64,000 bases of DNA from Desulfonatronum lacustre DSM 10312 (GTDB lineage: Bacteria > Desulfobacterota > Desulfovibrionia > Desulfovibrionales > Desulfonatronaceae), in contig NZ_KI912608.1 of the NCBI RefSeq assembly GCF_000519265.1, forward strand, positions 3,215,421 through 3,279,420. The letters are read 5' to 3'. The position numbers were made by a program, and so were the translations under genes. Each line of letters begins with the position of its first letter. The stretch's first letter is position 1. The notes under the pieces are model-generated. The model saw nothing but the letters and a program-made list of their open reading frames with translations. It made no database searches and was not told the DNA's origin. Shown here piece after piece: positions 1 through 7,797 of this stretch.

Positions 1-1415
1 CGCGTTGCGGCAATCTGTTCCAGCAGCTTTTCGTACTCCGGCAGCAGTTGCTCCACGTCCCCCGGGCCGGTGTCGGCATTGTGCGGATTTTTCAAATCCA
101 GGTTGTAGTTTCCGGCCTTGATCTGATCGATGGGTATGCGCCAAGCTCGTTCGTTCTCCATGCGACCGGCGAAGCCGTCCTGTTCCCTCCCCCACCACGC
201 ACGCTCGGCTTCGAATTCCTCGATGCGGATGGGTTTGCCCTTGTTGTAGCTTTTGGCTCCGGGCGGGTACGGGTGCTCGTAGTACCAGACTTCCCGGGTG
301 GGTGCGCCCTTGGTGAAGAACAGGAGGTTGGTGCGGATGCTGGTGTACGGGTTGAAGACGCCGTTGGGCAGGCGGACGATGGTGTGCAGGTTGCACTCGG
401 TGAGCAGGGCTTCCTTGATGCGTGTTTTCACGCCTTCGCCGAACAGGGTGCCGTCGGGCAGGACGATTCCGGCGCGTCCGCCGGGTTTCAATATCTTCAT
501 GAGCAGGACCAGGAACAGGTCCGCCGTCTCGCGGGTCCGGAACTCGGCGGGGAAGTTGGCTTCGATGCCGTCCTCCTCCATGCCGCCGAAGGGCGGGTTG
601 GTGACGATGACGTCCACGCGCTCCCTGGGACTCCAGTCGCGCAGGGGGCGGGCCAGGGTGTTGTCGTGGCGGACGCCCACAGGCACGTCGATGCCGTGCA
701 GAAGCAGGTTGGTGATGCACAGGACGTGGGGCAGGTGCTTTTTCTCGATCCCGGCGAAACAGACCTGGATGCGCTGTTCGTCCGCCGCGCTTTTGGCCTG
801 TTTGCGCAGGTGCTCGATGGCGCAGACCAGAAAGCCGCCGGTACCGCAGGCCGGGTCGAGGATGGTTTCGCCCAGGCGCGGGTTGACCTGTTCGACGATG
901 AATTGGGTTACGGCCCGGGGAGTATAGAATTCCCCCGCGTTTCCGGCGGACTGCAAATCCTTGAGTAGCTTTTCGTAGATGTCGCCGAACATGTGGCGAT
1001 CATCCGAAGCGTTGAAGTTGATGGCGTTGATCTTGTTGATCACCTGGCGCATCAACGTGCCGTTTTTCATGTAGTTGTTGGCGTCCTCAAAGGACATCCG
1101 GATTAGGCCGCTGATCTTGTCCCCGCCCACGGTTAGGGACTTGAGTTTGGGCAAGAGCGCGTTGTTGACGAAATCCAGCAGCGCCTCGCCGGTGACGCCC
1201 TCCTCGTCCGCGGCCCAGGCGGACCAGCGCAGATTCTCCGGCAGGGGCGAGCGGTAGGTGTCGCGGAGAAGCTGCATCTCCTTTTCGCGGTCGTCGAAGA
1301 TCTTCAGAAAGAACATCCAGCCGAGCTGTTCCAGGCGCTGGGCGTCGCCGTAGGTTCCGGCGTCCTTGCGCATGATGTCTTGGATGGATTTTACGATGCC
1401 TGAGATGTTGGGCAT
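1..1415 (-). CDS. hsdM: Type I restriction-modification system DNA methylase subunit (HsdM), 3'-truncated by the window edge
   Basis: This is the modification subunit of a type I restriction system; it would methylate adenine together with a specificity subunit that must lie beyond the left edge. I translated it from the reverse complement: it opens MPNISGIVKSIQDIMRKD, has an N-terminal helical HsdM_N-like region, then the AdoMet motif DPACGTGGF near residue 190 and the catalytic N6-adenine motif NPPFGG near residue 280. It is still open at base 1, near a WxIPIDQIKAGNYNLDLKNP stretch typical of the C-terminal part. The start ATG at 1415-1413 shares one base with the stop of the upstream antitoxin gene (TAATG), so translation is probably coupled. 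About 471 codons are visible. The restriction and specificity genes are not in the window. Confidence 0.93.
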   Translation of the reverse strand, partial: MPNISGIVKSIQDIMRKDAGTYGDAQRLEQLGWMFFLKIFDDREKEMQLLRDTYRSPLPENLRWSAWAADEEGVTGEALLDFVNNALLPKLKSLTVGGDKISGLIRMSFEDANNYMKNGTLMRQVINKINAINFNASDDRHMFGDIYEKLLKDLQSAGNAGEFYTPRAVTQFIVEQVNPRLGETILDPACGTGGFLVCAIEHLRKQAKSAADEQRIQVCFAGIEKKHLPHVLCITNLLLHGIDVPVGVRHDNTLARPLRDWSPRERVDVIVTNPPFGGMEEDGIEANFPAEFRTRETADLFLVLLMKILKPGGRAGIVLPDGTLFGEGVKTRIKEALLTECNLHTIVRLPNGVFNPYTSIRTNLLFFTKGAPTREVWYYEHPYPPGAKSYNKGKPIRIEEFEAERAWWGREQDGFAGRMENERAWRIPIDQIKAGNYNLDLKNPHNADTGPGDVEQLLPEYEKLLEQIAAT

Positions 1416-1768
1416 TAATTTACAGGGGATGGTTCAAAATGGGTGAGCAGGTTGTTCCTGGCCGCGATGTTTCCGGCCACGGCCAGTTGTCGGACTTCCT
1501 TGTTGATGCGTTCTGCCAGTGCGTCCTCAGCCATATCCAGTTCGTAGTCCATCTGCAGGCCCAGCCAGAAACTGGAGGAATTGCCGAAGTATCTGGAGAG
1601 CCGCAGGGCCGTATCCGCCGTGATGGCGCGTTTCCCGTGAATGATCTCGTTGATCCTGCGCGGGGAGACCGCAAGATCCCTGCCCAGCCGATTCTGGCTG
1701 ATGGCCAGCGGCTTGAGGAATTCCTCTTCCAGAATCTCACCAGGATGTACGGGAAGAATTTTCTTCAT
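1415..1768 (-). CDS. higA: HigA-family antitoxin, XRE helix-turn-helix
   Basis: Antitoxin and probable autorepressor of a HigBA type II toxin-antitoxin pair, 117 residues. The opening MKKILPVHPGEILEEEFL is the family hallmark. A helix-turn-helix follows at about residues 22-60 (SQNRLGRDLAVSPRRINEII, then TADTALRLSRYFG), with an acidic, helical C-terminal tail. It starts 3 bases after the stop of the toxin gene, giving the toxin-first order usual for higBA, and its stop overlaps the hsdM start by one base. This makes a three-gene transcript higB-higA-hsdM. In the family the antitoxin, often with the toxin, binds operators at its own promoter. Confidence 0.9.
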   Translation of the reverse strand: MKKILPVHPGEILEEEFLKPLAISQNRLGRDLAVSPRRINEIIHGKRAITADTALRLSRYFGNSSSFWLGLQMDYELDMAEDALAERINKEVRQLAVAGNIAARNNLLTHFEPSPVN

Positions 1769-1771
1769 TTC

Positions 1772-1954
1772 TCACCCCTTGTGATAATCGACGATCTCAA
1801 CGTCATGCGCGCCGCCATCGCGCCAGACAAAGCAGATTCGCCATTGGTCGTTGATTCGGATGCAATGCTGTCCCTGGCGGTTGCCCATGAGAGCTTCCAA
1901 TCGATTTCCCGGGGGGATGCGAAAATCATCAAGGCTTGAGCTGCGATTCAGCAT
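1772..1954 (-). CDS. higB: HigB/RelE-type mRNA interferase toxin, short or 5'-disrupted
   Basis: Sixty residues from the only ATG, containing the conserved HigB block PPGNRLEALMGNRQGQH and the ending INDQWRICFVWRDG...VEIVDYH. The family cleaves mRNA on the ribosome and is usually about 92 residues. In-frame HigB-like sequence continues upstream of this ATG (RFEEARLANQRTAFRKLR) without a standard start codon until a TGA at 2023-2021. Another frame upstream supplies a plausible family start (TTG ATC CAG at about 2024), which would join the toxin frame if one base were lost at the T5 run 2009-2013. Either the toxin is translated from the internal ATG and is N-terminally short, or the gene carries a frameshift (natural or sequencing). 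Confidence 0.75.
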   Translation of the reverse strand: MLNRSSSLDDFRIPPGNRLEALMGNRQGQHCIRINDQWRICFVWRDGGAHDVEIVDYHKG

Positions 1955-2193
1955 TCGCAGCTTCCGGAAGGCGGTTCTCTGGTTTGCCAGACGTGCTTCC
2001 TCGAATCGTTTTTCCCTGGATCAAGCACAAGGCATGCATCGTGTCAACGCGCTCGGTTACTTGACGCGCTCACGTCCAAGTCATTGCCAGCACCGACCAA
2101 TCCGACTATTCTTGTGCCCTTAATTCGCGCTTGAACCGCGTAACGTCCCGTCGTTTATACTCCTTGCCCGTTTAGTCTCAGGAGGTTCCGCTC
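1955..2193. other. Divergent intergenic region between higB and the membrane-protein gene
   Basis: Leftward there is a perfect -35 TTGACA (complement of 2042-2047) with a poor -10 TTGATC 17 bases on, which would place higB transcription very close to its internal ATG. Rightward there is TTGAAC at 2131-2136 and TATACT at 2156-2161, 19 bases apart, a suboptimal sigma-70-like promoter, followed by an AGGAGG ribosome-binding site shortly before the ATG at 2194. Nothing else recognisable is present. Confidence 0.35.
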
Positions 2194-3738
2194 ATGGAAG
2201 TCGCCGCCGTGGTTGACCAGGTCGCCAATCTACAGATTCTGAATCAATTTTTGCTGTCCCTGTTTTTGCTCATCCCCATGGTTCTGGTGGCCAGGACGGC
2301 CGTGGCCGGAACGCGCTATTCGCCGATCCTGATCATCGTCATTTTCGGCCTGACCATGGGCTACGTCCTTGTCTCCAGCGGCGTATCCACGCCGGGATTG
2401 CCTCAGTTTTCACTGATCGACCTGATCAGCCGCTCCACGATCGTCGCCCTGACCGTCTCTTTTTTCGTGGGCGGACAGGAACTGCGCAAGATTTTGGGGG
2501 GCATCGAGCTGGACCCGGACGACATGGTGACTCCGTCCCAGGAAGAAACCTTCCTGGGTACGGGCCGGACCCAATTGATCTTCATCGTCCGGGCTTTTTT
2601 TCTGCTCATCGGGATTGAGGCCTTGTACCGGTTGACCCTGGGGTTGAGTTTTTCGGACCTGAGCCGATTCTATCCGCTGATCGCTTATCTCGGCTTGGTG
2701 GGCGCGGTGATCATGATCGACCACAAGGCCCAGGTGACCAACAAGCGGCTGTACATCAAGATGGGCATCGTGGAAATGGTGGCCATTCTCGGCATTCTTC
2801 TGGGGTCCTACACCATCGCCATGTGGATCAAGCCGCTCATCGCCTTGCCGCAGATTTTTTTCGCCATGATCATCTCCGCCGGGCTGGGAGCGCTGATGTA
2901 CCGCTGGCGTTTCGGGCCGACGATCCGGGCCTTGCTTTTCGCCGGAATTCCCGTGGTGTTGGCGGCCAATTTCATGATCGGTGGGTCACGAATCACCGAG
3001 GCCTTCGCCATCACCGGGATGAACGCGGTACTGGCCTACGGCTTTTTCGGTCAGATGTTCTGGATGTTCGGCGGCATTGCTCTGCTGATGCTCTTCGGGA
3101 AGACCGACCACGCCCGAAATTTGGCTCCGGGTATGGCCGGGGCATTGTCTCACTCCGGCCTGACCGGGGCCTGTACGGCTGGAGATCTGGGAAAAACCGC
3201 GGCCTACCGGGCGCCGATCATGATCAACGTCCCGTTTTTCGGGCACATTTTTGTCTTTTCCGTTCTGGCCATGAGCGCCCAACAGGGGAGCCTGATGATG
3301 TGGCCCTCGCTGCTGATCGTCCTGATCGGAGTGGGCCTGACGATTTATTCGCTGAAAACCATGGGCAAGGCCGACGGCAAGGACGCCAATGAGGTCAAGG
3401 GGCTGATGCAGTTCTCCTTCGGCTGGCAGTTGTGCGCGGTGTTCGGCGGTTTCGTGCTGCTCAGCGCTGTCGGCATGCCCTTGGGCTTCACGGCCATGTC
3501 CGTCTCCTCGGGTATTTCCCACTTCGGTCTTTTTGCCGCCACCCAGGGTGGAATGTTCGGTGAGGAAGCGGCTTTGCTGATCCCCTTCATCTTTTCCATG
3601 CCGTTTTTGGTCCATCCCCTGGTCTTTTTCATGTTCGGACGAGCCATGGAAAGTGATGGTGAAATGCCCCGCATTCCAGTCTTCATCCTGGCGGGCATCG
3701 GCTTGCTGGGCGTGCTCTATTCCATGATTGCGGTATAA
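2194..3738 (+). CDS. Polytopic inner-membrane protein, probable secondary transporter, unassigned
   Basis: 514 residues with roughly 12-13 hydrophobic segments and short polar loops, so an integral membrane protein. The largest cytoplasmic-looking loop is at about residues 95-125 (LDPDDMVTPSQEE). The two halves each have glycine-rich membrane stretches (FGLTMGYVLVSSG; VSSGISHFGLFAATQGGMFG), loosely reminiscent of sodium/solute symporters such as GltS, but I do not recognise a named family. There is an AGGAGG site before the ATG. It lies 27 bases upstream of an alcohol dehydrogenase gene and heads the run that continues into a histidine kinase and a sigma-54 activator. Uptake of the alcohol or its precursor, or ion-coupled export of a product, would fit the context but is inference. 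Confidence 0.75.
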   Translation: MEVAAVVDQVANLQILNQFLLSLFLLIPMVLVARTAVAGTRYSPILIIVIFGLTMGYVLVSSGVSTPGLPQFSLIDLISRSTIVALTVSFFVGGQELRKILGGIELDPDDMVTPSQEETFLGTGRTQLIFIVRAFFLLIGIEALYRLTLGLSFSDLSRFYPLIAYLGLVGAVIMIDHKAQVTNKRLYIKMGIVEMVAILGILLGSYTIAMWIKPLIALPQIFFAMIISAGLGALMYRWRFGPTIRALLFAGIPVVLAANFMIGGSRITEAFAITGMNAVLAYGFFGQMFWMFGGIALLMLFGKTDHARNLAPGMAGALSHSGLTGACTAGDLGKTAAYRAPIMINVPFFGHIFVFSVLAMSAQQGSLMMWPSLLIVLIGVGLTIYSLKTMGKADGKDANEVKGLMQFSFGWQLCAVFGGFVLLSAVGMPLGFTAMSVSSGISHFGLFAATQGGMFGEEAALLIPFIFSMPFLVHPLVFFMFGRAMESDGEMPRIPVFILAGIGLLGVLYSMIAV

Positions 3739-3765
3739 CAACAGTCCGTTGAACCATCCACCACC

Positions 3766-4917
3766 ATGTCCGACCATCGCGTAACCAAGTTCGCCATTCC
3801 GGAAATCATCTTCGGCCAGGGCAGCATCGGCTATCTGGCTCAGTGCTCTCGTCGGCTGGGAGCGAAGCGGGCCCTGTTGGTCACGGACCAGGGGCTGATC
3901 GATTCCGGGTGGGCCGGGCATGTGATGGATATTCTGCGGGACGACGGGGTGGACTTCGTGCTTTTCGACAAGGTCAACTCCAATCCCCGGGATTATCAGG
4001 TCCATGAGGGCGCGGATCTGTACGTCCGGGAAAAGGCCGACGTGATCATCGCCCTGGGCGGGGGCAGTCCCATGGATACGGCCAAGGGCGTGGGGACCAT
4101 CGTGGGCAACGGCGGACGGATCGCGGACTACGAAGGGGCGAACCGGATCATGCGGCCCCTGCCGCCGATGATCTTCATCCCCACCAACGCCGGCAGCGGT
4201 TCGGACATTTCCCAGTTCTGCATCATCACGGATGTGGAGCGGCAGGTGAAGATGTCCATCATCAGCCGGTCCCTGGTGCCCAACGTTTCCATCATTGATC
4301 CCAACCTGTTGATGACCAAGGGCGATCAGCTGGTCGTGTCCTCGGCCATTGACGCCCTGGCCCACGCCATCGAGTCCTTCGTCTCGCCCCTGGCTTCGCC
4401 CTTTACGGAAAATCAGGCCTTAAAGGCCATTGAGCTGATCGCCAAAAATCTTCAACCCGCCCTGGAGAACCGAACCCCTGAACTCATGGAGCAGCTCTCC
4501 ATCGCCAGCACCGCCGCGGGGATGTCCTTCAGCAACGCCGGATTGGGCATCGGCCACGCCCTGGCGCACTCCCTGGGCGGAATCTTCGACACCCTGCACG
4601 GCCTGGTGCATCCCATCGTGCTGCCGGCGGTGATGCGCTACAATCTCCCGGCCTGTCCGGAAAAGATGTGCGCCATCGGGCGGATCATTCAGGGTAATCC
4701 GAAAAGCTGCTCTTCGAGTCAGGGAGAAGAAGGCATCGCCCAATTGGAGGAACTGTTCGCCCGGCTGGACGTGCCGCACCGGATGCGGGACATCGTACCC
4801 GACGATTCCAAGCTGGAACAGATCTGCCGGATGGCGGTGCACGACGCCTGCATGTTGACCAATCCCCGCAAGGCCGACTGGGAGGATCTGTTGGCCATTT
4901 GCCGGGAGGCGTGGTGA
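3766..4917 (+). CDS. Iron-containing (type III) alcohol dehydrogenase
   Basis: NAD(P)-linked interconversion of a primary alcohol or diol and its aldehyde. 383 residues, the usual family length. The nucleotide motif GGGSPMDTAKG is at about 98-108 and PTNAGSGSD follows at 139-147. The metal ligands fit Asp196, His200 (IDALAHAIE), His264 (GIGHALAH) and His278 (LHGLVHP), as in FucO-type enzymes. The ATG lies 27 bases after the membrane-protein gene, and its stop overlaps the kinase start (TGATG). It is a diverged paralogue of the dehydrogenase at 7798, with less biased codon use, and being in the same transcript as the regulators it may act in sensing or low-level turnover. The substrate cannot be read from sequence. 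Confidence 0.93.
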   Translation: MSDHRVTKFAIPEIIFGQGSIGYLAQCSRRLGAKRALLVTDQGLIDSGWAGHVMDILRDDGVDFVLFDKVNSNPRDYQVHEGADLYVREKADVIIALGGGSPMDTAKGVGTIVGNGGRIADYEGANRIMRPLPPMIFIPTNAGSGSDISQFCIITDVERQVKMSIISRSLVPNVSIIDPNLLMTKGDQLVVSSAIDALAHAIESFVSPLASPFTENQALKAIELIAKNLQPALENRTPELMEQLSIASTAAGMSFSNAGLGIGHALAHSLGGIFDTLHGLVHPIVLPAVMRYNLPACPEKMCAIGRIIQGNPKSCSSSQGEEGIAQLEELFARLDVPHRMRDIVPDDSKLEQICRMAVHDACMLTNPRKADWEDLLAICREAW

Positions 4918-6149
4918 TGGTCCAACCCACGGACCTGCAGGATCTGATCGGCATCGAGCACAGCAAGCTCGGCTTTTTTCAGGAACTGCGCCAAAAGGTC
5001 GAGGAACTCAAGGAGTCCAACAAGCGCTCCGAGGAGCAGCGCCGGGAAATCGCGGCGATTCTGGACGGGATCACGGACGTGATGATGGTCTTGTCCGAGA
5101 ATCTGCGGATCATCTCGGTGAATCACGTCTTTCGGCATTTGTTCGATGATCCCCATCCCGAGGGAAAGTTCTGCTATGAACTTTTCCGTCATGAGGATCA
5201 CCCCTGTCCGGAGTGTCCGGCGTTTCGTTCCCTGGCCACCAACTCCGTCTGCCGAGACACGGCCATCTTCAAGCTCAAGGGCCGGAACCTGCAATTCGAG
5301 ATGGTGGCCTCGCCGCTGAAGAATCCTGAGTGGCCGGAACATAGGGTATTGATCTTCAAGCGTGACGTGACCTTGGAGAAGGAGTACCAGGCCAAGTATT
5401 ATCAGGTGGAGAAGATGGCCACCATGGGCATGCTGGCCGCCGGCGTGGCCCATGAGGTGAACAATCCCATGGCCGCCATCCGCGGCTTCGCCGAAGGCCT
5501 GCAGCGCCGTCTGCCGCGGATCGAGGGAGAGGTGGACCCGGAGCTGGCCCAGGATTTTCGCGAGTATACGGACATCATTCTCAAGGAATGCAATCGCTGC
5601 CAGAAGATCATCCAAACCTTGCTGACCTTCAGTCGGCCGGTTTCCGCCGCCTTTTCCCCTCTGGCCCTGAACCAGATCGTCACGGACACTCTGCGCCTAG
5701 TGGACCATCATCTACGCAAGCGCGTCGGATTAAAGATCGACCTGCGTCTGGCCGACGAACTGCCGCTGATCTACGGGGATGAATCCCAGCTCAAGCAGGT
5801 GATCCTGAATCTGCTGGTCAACGCCCTGGACGCCATCCAGGGCGAGGGGACCATCCAGATTCGAACCAGCTTCGTGGGCGAGGCGGAGGTCTGCCTGTGC
5901 GTCGAGGACACCGGCTGCGGCATTCCTCCGGAAAATTTGGACAAGATGTTCGAGCCCTTTTTCACCACCAAGCCCGTGGGTAAGGGAATCGGGATCGGGC
6001 TGGCCTCGTGTTACAGCATCGTCCAGGAACACGGCGGGGATATCTCCGTCGTCAGCGAGGTGGGCAAAGGGTCCCGATTCACCGTCTGTCTCCCATTGAA
6101 CGCGAATGAAGGATCTCGTGAGCGAACACTATTCGGTCCTCGTCGTTGA
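4917..6149 (+). CDS. Cytoplasmic PAS-domain sensor histidine kinase
   Basis: 410 residues, no membrane segment. Order: short coiled coil (about 20-45), PAS domain (about 45-155), HisKA with the phospho-acceptor His179 in GVAHEVNNPMA, and HATPase_c with the N box NLLVNALDAI, G1 box EDTGCGIP, F box FEPFFTTK and G2 box GIGIGLA. The PAS domain carries Cys86 and a C97-P-E-C100 pair, a possible redox or metal site. I chose ATG 4917 over an in-frame upstream TTG because GGGAGG sits about 8 bases before it and it makes a TGATG overlap with the dehydrogenase stop. It overlaps the regulator gene by 44 bases, so the pair is almost certainly a cognate two-component system. Confidence 0.93.
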   Translation: MVQPTDLQDLIGIEHSKLGFFQELRQKVEELKESNKRSEEQRREIAAILDGITDVMMVLSENLRIISVNHVFRHLFDDPHPEGKFCYELFRHEDHPCPECPAFRSLATNSVCRDTAIFKLKGRNLQFEMVASPLKNPEWPEHRVLIFKRDVTLEKEYQAKYYQVEKMATMGMLAAGVAHEVNNPMAAIRGFAEGLQRRLPRIEGEVDPELAQDFREYTDIILKECNRCQKIIQTLLTFSRPVSAAFSPLALNQIVTDTLRLVDHHLRKRVGLKIDLRLADELPLIYGDESQLKQVILNLLVNALDAIQGEGTIQIRTSFVGEAEVCLCVEDTGCGIPPENLDKMFEPFFTTKPVGKGIGIGLASCYSIVQEHGGDISVVSEVGKGSRFTVCLPLNANEGSRERTLFGPRR

Positions 6150-7467
6150 CGACGAGGAATCCATTCTCAAGCTGTTTCAGAAGGAATTCTCCCGACCGGA
6201 ACGGAGCATTCACGTCGCGCCTTCCGCGGCCCAAGCCCGACAGTTGTCCCGGCGCAACGTCTACGACGTGGTGATCCTGGACATCCGCCTGCCGGACGCG
6301 GACGGATTGGACCTGTTCACCGAGTTCAAGGAACGGCTCCAGGATGTGGAAATCATCCTGATTACCGGCCACGGCAACATCGACAACGCGGTCCAGGCCA
6401 TGAAGCTGGGGGCCTACGACTACATCACCAAGCCCTTCAATCTGGACAAGCTGGAATTGGTCATCGAGCGGGCTTGGCAGCGGGCCTGCATGCAGCGGGA
6501 AAACCGCGGCTATAAGCTGTCGTCGGTCAACCAGCGGGCGCACCGGATGGTGGGCACTTCGGAGAGCATTAAACAGATCCGTTATCTGGCGAGCCGGGCT
6601 GCCCCCACGGATGTCCCGGTCCTGCTGACCGGGGAAAGCGGGGTGGGCAAGGACGTGGCTGCCCAGGTCATCCATTCCGACAGCAAGCGGGCGGACAAGC
6701 CGTTGATCATCAAGAACTGCGCGGCCCTGGTCAAGGAACTGGCCCGCAGCGAGTTGTTCGGCCACGTCAAGGGCTCTTTCACCGGGGCCACGGAATCCCG
6801 CGATGGCCTGATGGCCTTTGCCCACAAGGGCACGCTGTTCCTGGACGAAATCGGCGAGTTGCCCATTGAGGTCCAGGCCTCGCTGTTGCGGGTTCTGGAG
6901 AACAAGACCTATCGCCGGGTGGGGGAAAAAGAGGAGCGGACCATCGACATCCGGTTCATCTTCGCCACCAGCCGCAATCTGTTCACCGAGGTGGAGGAGG
7001 GCCGATTTCAGGAGGCTCTGCTGCACCGGATCAACGTCTTCAACATCCATACGCCGCCCCTGCGGGAGCGCAAGGAAGACATCCCGCTGCTGGTGGAGCA
7101 CTTTCTGGCCAGTTTGCCTTCCACGCCGACCCGCTACCGGATAACGGACAAGGCCATGCACTGTCTGCTGAACTATTCCTGGCCCGGCAACGTGCGCGAA
7201 CTGCGCAACGTCTTGGAGCGGAGCATGATCCTGGCCGACGAAGGGATCATCTCGGACCGGGCCTTGCCCCGAGAACTGGTGGACCAATCGCCGCATTTGG
7301 AGGACAGGGCGGACGGCGATGGGCTCTTTTCCCTGCGGGTCATGGAGCGAGAGCATATTACGCGGGTTTTGAGCCATTTCGAGGGCAATCGGCAGCAGGC
7401 GGCCAGGGCCATGGGCATCGGTCGGAAAACCCTCTACCGGAAAATGAAGGAATACGAACTGAACTGA
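6106..7467 (+). CDS. NtrC-family sigma-54-dependent response regulator
   Basis: 453 residues in three domains. The receiver (1-125) has acidic residues D15/D16, phospho-acceptor Asp59 in VVILDIRLPD and Lys109. The AAA+ domain (about 145-380) has Walker A GESGVGKD (176-183), a GSFTGA loop (223-228; serine replaces the usual alanine of GAFTGA) and Walker B TLFLDEIGE. A Fis-type helix-turn-helix at 415-453 contains RQQAARAMGIGRKTLYRKM. Such proteins activate RNA polymerase carrying sigma-54 from upstream sites. The partner is the kinase whose gene it overlaps. The likely target is the sigma-54 promoter 230 bases downstream of its stop, in front of the second alcohol dehydrogenase; a similar arrangement is known near adh in Desulfovibrio. 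Confidence 0.95.
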   Translation: MKDLVSEHYSVLVVDDEESILKLFQKEFSRPERSIHVAPSAAQARQLSRRNVYDVVILDIRLPDADGLDLFTEFKERLQDVEIILITGHGNIDNAVQAMKLGAYDYITKPFNLDKLELVIERAWQRACMQRENRGYKLSSVNQRAHRMVGTSESIKQIRYLASRAAPTDVPVLLTGESGVGKDVAAQVIHSDSKRADKPLIIKNCAALVKELARSELFGHVKGSFTGATESRDGLMAFAHKGTLFLDEIGELPIEVQASLLRVLENKTYRRVGEKEERTIDIRFIFATSRNLFTEVEEGRFQEALLHRINVFNIHTPPLRERKEDIPLLVEHFLASLPSTPTRYRITDKAMHCLLNYSWPGNVRELRNVLERSMILADEGIISDRALPRELVDQSPHLEDRADGDGLFSLRVMEREHITRVLSHFEGNRQQAARAMGIGRKTLYRKMKEYELN

Positions 7468-7478
7468 CGAGATTGTTT

Positions 7479-7529
7479 GTGTATCTTTTTGACCCAGGGG
7501 AGGGCTTGTCCCGTGTCAAGGTGATACAC
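7479..7529. promoter_or_regulatory. Candidate upstream activator site: imperfect inverted repeat
   Basis: Arms 7479-7493 (GTGTATCTTTTTGAC) and 7515-7529 (GTCAAGGTGATACAC) match at 12 of 15 positions when one is reverse-complemented, around a 21-base centre. The repeat lies about 170-190 bases upstream of the sigma-54 promoter at 7696, the usual range for enhancer-binding activators, and just after the activator gene. Binding by that activator is inferred. A terminator for the regulator operon is the alternative, but the arms are AT-rich and no T-run follows directly. Confidence 0.45.
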
Positions 7530-7695
7530 GGTTTTTAACCATATGAAGAATAAAGCTATTATTTGTCTTGGGCGGGAGGTTTGTTTCTGGAAATGGTGGA
7601 CTGCTCCTCGCCGCGTCCTCCAAAATGTCCCCTTGGAGTCGGGGCATGGCGCGGAGATGTGAACGACCTATTCGAATTTGCTGGATTTTTTTGTA

Positions 7696-7712
7696 TGGCC
7701 CGGAAGTTGCTT
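7696..7712 (+). promoter_or_regulatory. Sigma-54 (-24/-12) promoter of the main alcohol dehydrogenase
   Basis: TGGCCCG-GAAG-TTGCTT matches the consensus TGGCACG-N4-TTGCW with one change. The invariant GG (7697-7698) and GC (7709-7710) are 12 bases apart as required. Start of transcription would be near 7722, leaving a leader of about 75 bases before the ATG at 7798. Confidence 0.8.
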
Positions 7713-7797
7713 AAGGGGAGCCAATAGTCGCTGCAGCGGAAAGCAAGCGTGAATGTTGTGTTTCTTCTCCCCTTTAACCAAAAGGATGGTTAGCATT

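Noticed and set aside
180-200. Apparent frameshift in hsdM at a C-run
   Set aside because: On recounting the run has five C, and the frame stays open through the expected methylase C-terminal sequence.
2986-4365. 459-codon minus-strand frame opposite the membrane protein and ADH
   Set aside because: Antisense shadow with no recognisable domain and no start context; the plus-strand genes are clear.
7479-7529. Inverted repeat read as terminator of the regulator operon
   Set aside because: AT-rich arms, a 21-base centre and no directly following T-run fit a protein-binding site better; kept as a candidate enhancer.
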